The position numbers were made by a program, and so were the translations under genes. From the NCBI GenBank assembly GCA_024694675.1, contig JAILJO010000157.1, forward strand, positions 1 to 32,529: a DNA stretch of 32,529 bases. The letters run 5' to 3'. Origin of the DNA: Bacteroidales bacterium. Its GTDB lineage: Bacteria > Bacteroidota > Bacteroidia > Bacteroidales > UBA932. The notes under the pieces are model-generated. The model ran no database searches. It was not told the origin of the DNA and was given only the letters and a program-made list of their open reading frames with translations. Shown here in pieces: positions 25,393 to 32,529 of this stretch (the stretch's first letter is position 1; the number at the start of each line of letters is the position of its first letter).

Positions 25393-26687
25393 TGAAATAC
25401 GTATCTGCCGATGAAGCCGTAAAACTTGTCCGCAGCGGTGATACCATTGCGTGCCAGGGCGGCGCCAGCGTTCCCGTCCTTCTGCAGGAGGCCCTTGCCC
25501 GCCGCCATGCGGAACTCAGGAACGTCACCATAACCTCCGGATTCAACGTCCACAAGGAGCCGGCTCCGTTCTGCAAACCGGAGTACAAGGATTCCTTCCT
25601 GGTGAACAGCATATTTATAAGCGCAGACCAGAGGGCACACGTGGCCGACGGTTACGGCAGCATGACTCCCGCTTTCCTGGGAGAGGTGCCCGGCATGTTC
25701 CGCCGCGGGGAATTCCCTGTGGATGTGGCGTTTATCGTATGCTCTGAACCGGACGAGAACGGTTACTGCAGCTTCGGTATATCGGCCGATATAGCCGTCT
25801 CCGCCGTTGAGGTTGCGAGGGTGGTGATTGCGGAGGTGAGTCCCAACATTCCGTACCTGTACGGGGACTGCCTCATCCATGAAAGCAAGATAACGGCCGC
25901 CGTCCACTGCGACGTGGCTCCTGTTGCCATGGTCTTTGGCGAGCCTACTCCCATTGAGGCGGCAATCGGCGCAAACGTGGCGTCCCAGATTCCGGACGGT
26001 GCCTGCCTGCAGATTGGCGTTGGAGGTATTCCCAATGCCGTTCTTAACGGTATAAAGCACCATCAGCACCTTGGCCTTCATACGGAGGCCATGACGGACG
26101 GTGTAATCCGTCTCATCAAGGAAGGCGTTATTGACAATTCCCTTAAGAAGGTTAAACCGGGAATCAGCGTAGCGGCTCTTGCAATCGGCTCCGCTCCTAT
26201 GTACGATTACATTGACCACAACAAGACCATGGAGTTCTTCGACGTGGCCTATACCAACGATCCTTTCCTTATTGCCCAGAACCCCCGAGCCTGTGCCATC
26301 AACTCCGCCATCGAGGTGGACCTCACCGGCCAGATTTGTGCGGATTCAATCGGCGAGAAGATATTCTCCAGCGTAGGCGGACAGCACGACTTCATGTACG
26401 GCTGTGCCCTGGCTGAAGGTGGACGTACGTTCATTGCACTGCCGTCCCGTACCGCAAAGGGGAAGGGGAAAATCGTCCCCACTCTCACTCCTGGTGCCGG
26501 CGTTGTAACAACCCGTTTCCAGACTCAGTATGTGGCCACAGAATACGGCATAGTGTATCTACGCGGAAAGAGCCTGGCCGAAAGGGCCAAGCTCCTTATA
26601 TCCATTGCCCATCCGGATGACCGGGAAGAGCTTGAGAAAGCCGCATGCAAACGCTTCGGCTACAGTTTCTTAAGGCTTAAAGCCTAA
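25392..26687 (+). CDS. Acetyl-CoA hydrolase/transferase family protein (CoA-transferase)
   Basis: 431 residues, the length of 4-hydroxybutyrate or butyryl-CoA:acetate CoA-transferases. It has two domains of the family. IGVGGIPNAV (about 211-220) is followed by LHTEAMTDG with the glutamate that takes CoA during catalysis (about residue 234), and then SVGGQHDFMYG (about 329-339) and TLTPGAGVVTTRFQTQYVATEYG (two parts of the CoA site). It probably moves CoA from aryl-acetyl-CoA to a carboxylic acid such as acetate, propionate or succinate. The gene order suggests this; hydrolysis is the alternative. Its stop overlaps the end of the convergent decarboxylase beta gene by four bases. Confidence 0.88.
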   Translation: MKYVSADEAVKLVRSGDTIACQGGASVPVLLQEALARRHAELRNVTITSGFNVHKEPAPFCKPEYKDSFLVNSIFISADQRAHVADGYGSMTPAFLGEVPGMFRRGEFPVDVAFIVCSEPDENGYCSFGISADIAVSAVEVARVVIAEVSPNIPYLYGDCLIHESKITAAVHCDVAPVAMVFGEPTPIEAAIGANVASQIPDGACLQIGVGGIPNAVLNGIKHHQHLGLHTEAMTDGVIRLIKEGVIDNSLKKVKPGISVAALAIGSAPMYDYIDHNKTMEFFDVAYTNDPFLIAQNPRACAINSAIEVDLTGQICADSIGEKIFSSVGGQHDFMYGCALAEGGRTFIALPSRTAKGKGKIVPTLTPGAGVVTTRFQTQYVATEYGIVYLRGKSLAERAKLLISIAHPDDREELEKAACKRFGYSFLRLKA

Positions 26688-27844
26688 CCAAGGAATCCTA
26701 GCAGGATACCTGCTGCAACAGCTGAACCGATGACACCCGCAACGTTGGGCGCCATTGCGTGTGTAAGCAGGTGATTGGAAGGATCCTGTTCCAGTCCCAC
26801 GGTCTCGGATACGCGTGCTGCATCCGGCACTGCGGACACACCTGCGTTACCAATCAGAGGATTGATCTTCTTGCCTTCAGGGAGGAAGAGGTTCATGAAT
26901 TTCACGAAGCTCACGCCAAAGGTGGTTGCAATCACGAATGAAGCAAGACCAAGGCCGAAGATGAGTACTGAACGTCCTGTCAGGAACACATCCGCCTGAG
27001 TGGAAGCACCGACGGTAAGACCGATGAGCGTGGTCACAACGTCGATGAGCGGACCGCCGGCAGTGGCTGCAAGACGCTTTGTCACGCCGCTTTCCTTGAG
27101 GAGGTTACCGAAGAACAGCATGCCAAGCAGCGGGAGGCCGCTGGGCACTATGAAAGCCGTGCAGATGAAACCGACGATAGGGAAGATAATCTTTTCCCTC
27201 TGACTCACCACGCGGGGCTTGTTCATGCGGATAAGCCGCTCCTTCTTGGTTGTGAGAAGCAGCATTATAGGCTTCTGGATAACGGGCACAAGAGCCATGT
27301 AGGAATACGCCGACACGGCAATTGCTCCCATAAGTTCCGGAGCCAGCTTGGAGCTTAGGAAGATGGCCGTAGGGCCGTCTGCACCGCCTATGATGCCGAT
27401 GGCACCGGCCTCGTTGGGTAGGAATCCAAGGGCAAGGGCCAGCAGGTAAGCACCGAAAATACCCAGCTGTGCGGCTGCACCAATCAGGATAAGGCGCGGC
27501 TGTGATATGAGCGCGCTGAAATCCGTCATGGCGCCAATGCCAAGGAATATCAGAGGCGGATACCAGCCGTTCTTAACGCCATGGTAGAGGATATTGAGCA
27601 CGGATCCTTCCTCATAGAGGCCAATCTTGAGGCCCACTCCTGTTGCCGGGTCGAAGAACAGGGGGATGTTGCCGATGATCATACCAAAGCCGATAGGCAC
27701 CAGCAGAAGCGGCTCCCAGTGTTTTACTATACCAAGGGTGATGAAGATCAGTCCTATGAGGATCATCACCAGGTGCTGCCAGGTGCAGTTGGCGAATCCG
27801 GTGAACTGCCAGAACTGCCTCAGGCTGTCTAATACTGTTTCCAT
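26684..27844 (-). CDS. mmdB: Sodium-ion-translocating decarboxylase beta subunit
   Basis: 386 residues, about nine to eleven membrane helices. The ion-coupling motif GGADGPTAIF has its aspartate at D156, which corresponds to the Na+-binding D203 of oxaloacetate decarboxylase OadB. The C-terminal part has NLLKESGV, GNAGVSAVPDAARV and a second Asn/Ser-rich turn (HLLTHAMAPNVAGVIGSAVAAG) typical of OadB/MmdB/GcdB. The subunit removes CO2 from carboxybiotin and pumps Na+ out. It is the last gene of the operon, and its start overlaps the biotin carrier's stop by one base. Confidence 0.95.
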   Translation of the reverse strand: METVLDSLRQFWQFTGFANCTWQHLVMILIGLIFITLGIVKHWEPLLLVPIGFGMIIGNIPLFFDPATGVGLKIGLYEEGSVLNILYHGVKNGWYPPLIFLGIGAMTDFSALISQPRLILIGAAAQLGIFGAYLLALALGFLPNEAGAIGIIGGADGPTAIFLSSKLAPELMGAIAVSAYSYMALVPVIQKPIMLLLTTKKERLIRMNKPRVVSQREKIIFPIVGFICTAFIVPSGLPLLGMLFFGNLLKESGVTKRLAATAGGPLIDVVTTLIGLTVGASTQADVFLTGRSVLIFGLGLASFVIATTFGVSFVKFMNLFLPEGKKINPLIGNAGVSAVPDAARVSETVGLEQDPSNHLLTHAMAPNVAGVIGSAVAAGILLGFLG

Positions 27845-28263
27845 TAGGCTATGGTTACGATGTCTGCTCCTTCAAGTACGGAATCTCCCTTGCGGGTATG
27901 TACGGCGGTGATTGTGCCGTCTGCCTCTGCAAGGATGTCGTTCTCCATTTTCATGGCTTCGATGACGGCAACCTTCTGGCCGCGCTTGACGGCCTGGCCT
28001 TCCTTCACGTCCACGCTGATGATGATGCCGGGAAGAGGGCTCTTTACGGTTACGCCTGCGCCTGCGGGCTTTGCTGCTGCAGGGGCAGCTGCTTCAGCCT
28101 TGGGTGCGGCTGCCGGAGCTGCCACAGGAGCTGCTGCAGGTGCGTTTTCAAGCTCCACCTGATAATCTGCGCCATTGACATTTACGGAAAGATTCTTTCC
28201 ATCGGCCTCGCCAATGGTGACGTTGTACTCTTTCCCGTTGATCTTGAATTTGTACTCTTTCAT
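27844..28263 (-). CDS. mmdC: Biotin carboxyl carrier subunit of the decarboxylase
   Basis: 139 residues. A short N-terminal beta domain (1-40), an Ala/Pro-rich flexible linker (41-70, PAAAPVAAPAAAP), and a biotinyl domain (71-139) with the biotinylated lysine K105 in EAMKMEN and the half-turn GDSVLEGADIV at the end. The linker lets the biotin swing between the carboxyltransferase and the membrane subunits. Two bases separate it from the small membrane subunit gene. Confidence 0.95.
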   Translation of the reverse strand: MKEYKFKINGKEYNVTIGEADGKNLSVNVNGADYQVELENAPAAAPVAAPAAAPKAEAAAPAAAKPAGAGVTVKSPLPGIIISVDVKEGQAVKRGQKVAVIEAMKMENDILAEADGTITAVHTRKGDSVLEGADIVTIA

Positions 28264-28265
28264 AT

Positions 28266-28625
28266 CTATCTTGGTAATTTTCTGAAACTGAGGGATTTGT
28301 TATTCCATGCGGAAGCGTTCCGGACTATTGTTACTATGCCGGGCTCAACGTCGTGAACACTCTCTGTGAGGTAGAGGTTCACGGCTGCGGCTATGGCTGC
28401 GTAGACGTCGCCATCGTCCTGCATGTCAAGGGCGAGGGCTATGGCTGCGGCCACTTCTGCGTCCGGAGTGCCTTTCACCTTCTTTGCCCTGGGCTTTTTC
28501 TTATATTTCCCGGACATGAGGTTTCCGGTGAAATTGTAGATGAAATAAAGCACGATGAGGGCAGCAAAGACCGTGGAAACGCTTATGAGCGTAAGCGTCC
28601 AGCCATGAGGGTCCGTCTGGGCCAT
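28266..28625 (-). CDS. OadG family small membrane subunit of the decarboxylase
   Basis: 119 residues if the ATG at 28625 is used (MAQTDPHGW). One membrane helix (WTLTLISVSTVFAALIVLYFIYNF, about 9-32) is followed by a basic stretch (GKYKKKPRAKKVKG) and a soluble end with DAEVAAAIALALDMQ and YAAIAAAVNLYL, two similar helices of the kind found at the end of these gamma/delta subunits. It holds the complex together. ATGs at 28673 or 28709 would overlap the upstream gene by 20 or 56 bases; the family's short lead before the membrane helix favours 28625. No clear ribosome binding site decides. Confidence 0.8.
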   Translation of the reverse strand: MAQTDPHGWTLTLISVSTVFAALIVLYFIYNFTGNLMSGKYKKKPRAKKVKGTPDAEVAAAIALALDMQDDGDVYAAIAAAVNLYLTESVHDVEPGIVTIVRNASAWNNKSLSFRKLPR

Positions 28626-28653
28626 CCTGTCACCGCCAGCGGTGAGAATGTAG

Positions 28654-30210
28654 CTATAGAGGAAGGTTGTCATGTTTCTTTGCGGGTATTTCCTGGCGTT
28701 TTCCGGCAAGAGATTCGAGGGCGCGAATCACGCGGAAACGTGTGTTCCTGGGTTCAATGACATCGTCCACATAGCCCTTCTGGGCGGCCTGGTAAGGGTT
28801 GGAGAAGAGCTCTTCGTACTCCGCTTTCTTTTCATCGAAGATTTTTGCGGCGTTCTCAGGGTCTTCCTTCATATCTTTGGCGTAAAGGATGTTCACGGCA
28901 CCGTCTGCACCCATGACTGCAATCTGGGCGGAAGGCCATGCGTAGTTGATGTCTCCGCGAAGCTGCTTGCAGCTCATGACGATGTGGGCGCCGCCGTAAC
29001 CTTTGCGCAGGGTGACAGTGACCTTGGGAACGGTAGCTTCACCGTATGCGTAAAGGAGCTTTGCACCGTTGGTGATGATTGCGCCGTATTCCTGCTGGGT
29101 TCCGGGAAGGAAGCCGGGAACATCCACAAGTGTTACAAGAGGGATATTGAATGCGTCGCAGAAGCGGACAAAACGTGCGGCCTTGCGGGATGCGTTGATA
29201 TCAAGCACGCCTGCAAGCACGTTGGGCTGGTTGGCCACGATACCCACGCTCTTTCCGTTCATGTGAGCGAAGCCCACGATGATGTTCTTGGCGAAATCCT
29301 TGTGGATCTCGAAGAAATCACCGTCGTCAACTATGCTCTTTATGACGGCATACATATCATATGCCTTGTTAGGATTGTCAGGGACTATGGAGTTGAGAGC
29401 ATCGTCAACCCTGTTGATGGGATCTGTAGTGGGCTTCTCCGGGGCGGTCTCCATATTGTTCTGGGGGATGTAGCTGAGGAGCTTCTTTATGGTCTTGATG
29501 CCTTCTTCCTCAGATGCGGTCGCGAAGTGGGCTACGCCGCTCTTGGATGCATGGACCGATGCTCCGCCAAGCTCTTCCTGGGACACTTCCTCTCCGGTTA
29601 CGCTCTTTACCACTGCGGGACCAGTCAGGAACATGTAGGAGGTGTTTTTCACCATGAGGGTGAAGTCCGTGAGGGCGGGGGAATAAACCGCACCGCCGGC
29701 GCAGGGACCGAAGATTCCGCTGATCTGGGGAACTACTCCGGATGCAAGGATATTGCGTTCGAAGATCTCTGCATATCCCGCAAGGGCGTCGATGCCTTCC
29801 TGGATACGGGCTCCGCCGGAATCGTTAAGGCCGATGCAGGGGGCGCCGTTACGGACGGCCATGTCCTGTATCTTGGTAATCTTTTCGCTCATGGTCTTGG
29901 ACAGGGAACCGCCGTTTACGGTGAAATCCTGTGCGAAGACATATACAAGGCGGCCGTCAATGGTGCCGCATCCTGTTACAACGCCGTCTCCGTCCGGGTG
30001 GTCCTTTTCCATCCCGAAATTGGTGCAACGGTGATGCATGAACATGTCAAACTCCTCGAAGGAACCGGGGTCCAGGAGCAGCTCAAGGCGTTCCCTTGCA
30101 GTTTTCTTGCCTTTTGCATGCTGGGCCTCGATGCGCTTTTGTCCGCCTCCAAGACGGGCTTTGACGCGCCTGTCCACCAATTTTTCAATGTTTTCTGACT
30201 GGATACTCAT
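28654..30210 (-). CDS. mmdA: Methylmalonyl-CoA decarboxylase/acyl-CoA carboxylase carboxyltransferase subunit
   Basis: 518 residues, matching MmdA and the propionyl-CoA carboxylase beta family. The N-terminal crotonase-like domain has [19 protein letters not shown] (about 39-57), [18 protein letters not shown] (about 128-145) and [16 protein letters not shown] (about 168-183); the C-terminal domain has [17 protein letters not shown] (about 371-387) and [16 protein letters not shown]. With the biotin carrier and the Na+-pumping beta subunit it should take CO2 from (S)-methylmalonyl-CoA to biotin, a step of the succinate-to-propionate route. No biotin carboxylase gene is near, which agrees with a decarboxylase. 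Four bases separate it from trkA. Confidence 0.93.
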   Translation of the reverse strand: MSIQSENIEKLVDRRVKARLGGGQKRIEAQHAKGKKTARERLELLLDPGSFEEFDMFMHHRCTNFGMEKDHPDGDGVVTGCGTIDGRLVYVFAQDFTVNGGSLSKTMSEKITKIQDMAVRNGAPCIGLNDSGGARIQEGIDALAGYAEIFERNILASGVVPQISGIFGPCAGGAVYSPALTDFTLMVKNTSYMFLTGPAVVKSVTGEEVSQEELGGASVHASKSGVAHFATASEEEGIKTIKKLLSYIPQNNMETAPEKPTTDPINRVDDALNSIVPDNPNKAYDMYAVIKSIVDDGDFFEIHKDFAKNIIVGFAHMNGKSVGIVANQPNVLAGVLDINASRKAARFVRFCDAFNIPLVTLVDVPGFLPGTQQEYGAIITNGAKLLYAYGEATVPKVTVTLRKGYGGAHIVMSCKQLRGDINYAWPSAQIAVMGADGAVNILYAKDMKEDPENAAKIFDEKKAEYEELFSNPYQAAQKGYVDDVIEPRNTRFRVIRALESLAGKRQEIPAKKHDNLPL

Positions 30211-30214
30211 ATAT

Positions 30215-31582
30215 TTATCTGAATAATTTGTCTATTTCCTTGACTGCGTCCGGAAGGGCGAATACCGCAACGCGGTCATATGCCTCTATGTGGGTGTTTC
30301 CCACCGCTATGAAGCCTTCTCCGCCGCGGATAACGCCGCCTATGATGGCGTTGGCTGGGAATGTGATGTCCTTCAGTGGTGCCTTGGTAATCTTTGAGCC
30401 GGGGGCTGCGGTGTATTCCAGAACCTCTGCGTCCATGCCGCTCATGTACCTCACGGACCTTACCTTGTCCGACAGGGTGAACTTGAATATGCGGCCGGCG
30501 GTTATGAGTTTCTTGTTAATCACCGAATCCACGCCCATTTCCTCTGCAAGGTGGATATACTCAAGGTTCTCTACCTGGGCAATCACACGGGGAACGCCAA
30601 GTTTCTTGGCGGCCACGCATGCCAGGATGTTGAGTTCATCGTTCCCGGTTACGGAAAGGACTGCCTGATAGCCCATTATGTCCTCTTCCACCAGGAAATC
30701 CGTGTTGCGTGCGTCTCCAAGGACCACGTTGACGTAGCTGGGGAGTTCCTGGGAGAGGTTCCTGCAGCGTACGGGATTGGACTCTATGATCTTTATGTCT
30801 TCAAGATTGTCTCCGGAAAGCCTTTCCGCAACCATCTGTGCAATCTCAGAGCCGCCGAGGATCATGACCTTACGGATAACTATGCGGTCCTTTCCAAGGA
30901 ACTTGAGAAGGGTTGGCATGCCCTCGCGACAGGAGATGATGTAAAGGTAGTCCCCGAATTTGAAGGGAGTGTCGAACTTGGGGATGATGGTTTTACCCTC
31001 ACGCTGAATGGCTACGATGCGGAAATCCGCCTCTGCGCTGTGCTCTGCGACGGCCTTTGCGAAATCTGCCACCCTCATGTCCAGAAGAGGGGAGTCATCG
31101 TCCAGTTTGAAAACGGACATCTGGAGTTTGCCGCGGGCGAAGTCCATACTTTCGTTGGAGGCGCTGTGGCGGAGCATATCCACAATTTCATCGCTGGCGC
31201 TCTTTTCCGGGAAGAACAGCATGTCCAGGCCCATGTCCTTGAACAGGATCTTGTTTTCAGGGGAGAGGAACTCCTCGTTGTCAATCCTGGCGATTACACG
31301 CTCAGTTCCAAGCTTCTTTGCGAGGAGGGCACTGACGATGTTTGCGCTCTGGGCCTTGAGGGGATTGACGCCTATGAAAAGATCTGCCTTGGCGCAGCCT
31401 GCTTCCCTGAGACTCTGGATGGAGGATGTGTCACCCAGGACGGTGTTTACATCTGCCTGTGAGGCAATGGCGCTGATGCGGGCGGGATCGTTGTCAATGA
31501 CACTGACTTCGCTGCCTTCCGCGGAAAGCATCTTTGCAAGGTGGGAACCCACCTGTCCTGCGCCTTCAATAACAATCTTCAT
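30215..31582 (-). CDS. trkA: Trk system potassium uptake protein TrkA
   Basis: 455 residues with two tandem RCK units, each a Rossmann NAD-binding part and a C-terminal ligand part. The first has GAGQVG (7-12) with D30 at the end of strand 2; the second begins near residue 230 ([20 protein letters not shown]), where the first glycine motif is GGSEIA, so the NAD site there is weaker. It gates the TrkH channel (6061-7506). It is the first gene of the decarboxylase operon and starts after a good promoter. Confidence 0.95.
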   Translation of the reverse strand: MKIVIEGAGQVGSHLAKMLSAEGSEVSVIDNDPARISAIASQADVNTVLGDTSSIQSLREAGCAKADLFIGVNPLKAQSANIVSALLAKKLGTERVIARIDNEEFLSPENKILFKDMGLDMLFFPEKSASDEIVDMLRHSASNESMDFARGKLQMSVFKLDDDSPLLDMRVADFAKAVAEHSAEADFRIVAIQREGKTIIPKFDTPFKFGDYLYIISCREGMPTLLKFLGKDRIVIRKVMILGGSEIAQMVAERLSGDNLEDIKIIESNPVRCRNLSQELPSYVNVVLGDARNTDFLVEEDIMGYQAVLSVTGNDELNILACVAAKKLGVPRVIAQVENLEYIHLAEEMGVDSVINKKLITAGRIFKFTLSDKVRSVRYMSGMDAEVLEYTAAPGSKITKAPLKDITFPANAIIGGVIRGGEGFIAVGNTHIEAYDRVAVFALPDAVKEIDKLFR

Positions 31583-31603
31583 AGGCCATTTTCTTTTAAT
31601 TTA

Positions 31604-31634
31604 CAAAAATAATAAAAATGCTTAAAATGTCAAA
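31604..31634 (-). promoter_or_regulatory. Promoter of the trkA-decarboxylase operon
   Basis: On the - strand TTTG (31634-31631), 19 bases, TATTTTTG (31611-31604): an exact consensus fit. The leader before the ATG at 31582 would be about 15 bases. Confidence 0.7.
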
Positions 31635-31674
31635 ATGAATTAAGTTCAGTGGGTTATTCTTGATTAATATGAAG

Positions 31675-32529
31675 TTATTTGAAAAGGAGAGGGACAAATT
31701 CGCTCAGATATATTCTCCAGTTCTTCCAGATGTGGCCGCCTTCGGTTTCATTGTAGGTGTACCTGAAGCCATTGTCATCAAGTTTTTTCATGAATTCCTT
31801 GTTGGCCTGGAACAGAAAGTCTGTCTTGCCGCAGCCAATCCAGAGGAGGGCGGGCTTGCCGGCAAAGTACTTCTTGAGCTTTGCGTCAAAGTCCTGGTAG
31901 ATGGGGCTTACGGAAGGATCGCTCACACCGACTGCTGCGGAGAACATACCGCTATAATTGAACAGCTGAGGGTAGTTGATACTCAGGTAAAGAGTGTGGA
32001 ACCCGCCCATGGAAAGGCCGCAGACCGCGCGGCTCTGCTTCTTTGCGATTGTACGGTATCGTCCGTCTATGAACTTTATTATTTCCGGGAATGATGTTTC
32101 AAAAGTGCCCTCCATAGTCTTGGGAAGCTGCATTGTGGGATTCACATAACCGGTAGAGTTCTCAAGGGGAGCGGCCTCCTGCGAGATGTTGCCGTTGGTG
32201 AAGACAACAATCATGGGCTTTGCCTCGCCGCGGGCAATCAGGTTGTCCAGAATCTGCGTTGCACGGCCCTGTGTTACCCATGCATCCTCATCACCTCCCA
32301 TGCCGTGAAGCACGTACAGTACGGGATACTTTGCTTTTGAGGTCTCATAACCGGCAGGAGTGTAAACGGTGAGCCTGCGGTCGAAACCGGCGATACTGCT
32401 GTGATACCAGACCTTTGAAACTGTGCCGTGGGGAACGTTGTGAATGGCATACAGGTCGCTGCGGGCGCCTTCCTGGGGAACCAGGAGAACGCTGGTAAGG
32501 GAAGCCACGTCACGGTTTACCCACATGTT
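31675..32529 (-). CDS. Esterase family protein, alpha/beta hydrolase (N-terminal part beyond the window)
   Basis: At least 284 codons; the frame is open to the window edge, and the ATG at 32526 is preceded by an in-frame codon, so the true start lies outside. The visible start (MWVNRDVASLTSVLLVPQEG) looks like the end of an Ig- or CBM-like lead domain. The esterase D-type domain (PF00756) follows: VYTPAGYE, YPVLYVLHGMGGDEDAWV with GRATQILDNLIA, KPMIVVFTNG. The nucleophile serine is in GLSMGG, the acid is the Asp of GCGKTD, and the base is the His of GGHIWKNWR. Such secreted enzymes cleave ferulic or acetyl esters of plant polymers. The 92 bases between it and trkA hold the trkA promoter. Confidence 0.9.
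   Translation of the reverse strand, partial: NMWVNRDVASLTSVLLVPQEGARSDLYAIHNVPHGTVSKVWYHSSIAGFDRRLTVYTPAGYETSKAKYPVLYVLHGMGGDEDAWVTQGRATQILDNLIARGEAKPMIVVFTNGNISQEAAPLENSTGYVNPTMQLPKTMEGTFETSFPEIIKFIDGRYRTIAKKQSRAVCGLSMGGFHTLYLSINYPQLFNYSGMFSAAVGVSDPSVSPIYQDFDAKLKKYFAGKPALLWIGCGKTDFLFQANKEFMKKLDDNGFRYTYNETEGGHIWKNWRIYLSEFVPLLFK

Noticed and set aside
28672..30198. Open frame of 508 codons antisense to mmdA, with similar long antisense frames over ntpI (15095-16153), ntpB (17565-18653), iorB/aminotransferase (23755-25014) and yidC (12126-13019)
   Set aside because: They mirror strong, well-recognised genes, have unlikely amino acid composition (many Cys, His, Val) and no promoters; codon bias of the real genes leaves the opposite strand free of stops.

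Overview
The window looks like chromosomal DNA of an anaerobic gut-type member of the Bacteroidales. Reasons: promoters of the Bacteroidetes type (TTTG, about 19 bases, TAnnTTTG) recur before genes, Shine-Dalgarno sequences are mostly absent, and several gene families are typical of the group. These include an F/V-type ATPase operon with a DUF2764 gene, a radical SAM/lipoprotein pair, a thiamin-riboswitch-controlled TonB receptor, a Na+-pumping decarboxylase and long DUF349 proteins. The genus cannot be read from the sequence.

Layout. 1-1380: a truncated radical SAM enzyme (-) faces a small lipoprotein and an outer-membrane-type protein (+). 1421-1756: RNase P RNA (-), sharing a very short divergent promoter region with a glutaminyl cyclase lipoprotein gene (1806-2561). 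2563-4843: a TPP riboswitch followed by a TonB-dependent receptor, probably for thiamin. 4878-5014: an orphan promoter and terminator that enclose a candidate small RNA. 5037-7506: an OxyR-like LysR regulator divergent from the potassium channel subunit gene trkH. 7479-9220: an AlkZ-like DNA glycosylase and trmD (-). 9309-14448: DUF349 protein, yidC, PAP2 phosphatase and a YggS-family protein (+); the last carries an in-frame palindromic insertion of about 170 bp. 14563-21709: V-type ATPase operon (-), order E, DUF2764, A, B, D, I, K. 21894-26687: indolepyruvate oxidoreductase alpha and beta, an aminotransferase and a CoA-transferase (+). 26684-31582: trkA followed by methylmalonyl-CoA-decarboxylase-type carboxyltransferase, small membrane subunit, biotin carrier and Na+-pumping beta subunit (-). 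31675-32529: a truncated esterase (-).

How it fits together. Two themes stand out. One is ion bioenergetics: a biotin-dependent decarboxylase that should export Na+, a V-type ATPase whose c subunit keeps the full set of Na+ ligands, and both halves of a Trk potassium system. The other is amino acid fermentation: aminotransferase, 2-oxoacid:ferredoxin oxidoreductase and CoA-transferase make a plausible route from aromatic amino acids to aryl acids. A third, quieter theme is the envelope: three predicted signal peptidase I substrates here all begin with Gln after the cleavage site, and the window also encodes the cyclase expected to convert that Gln to pyroglutamate.

The least explained signals are the palindromic element inside yggS, the radical SAM/lipoprotein/outer-membrane trio and the orphan small RNA.
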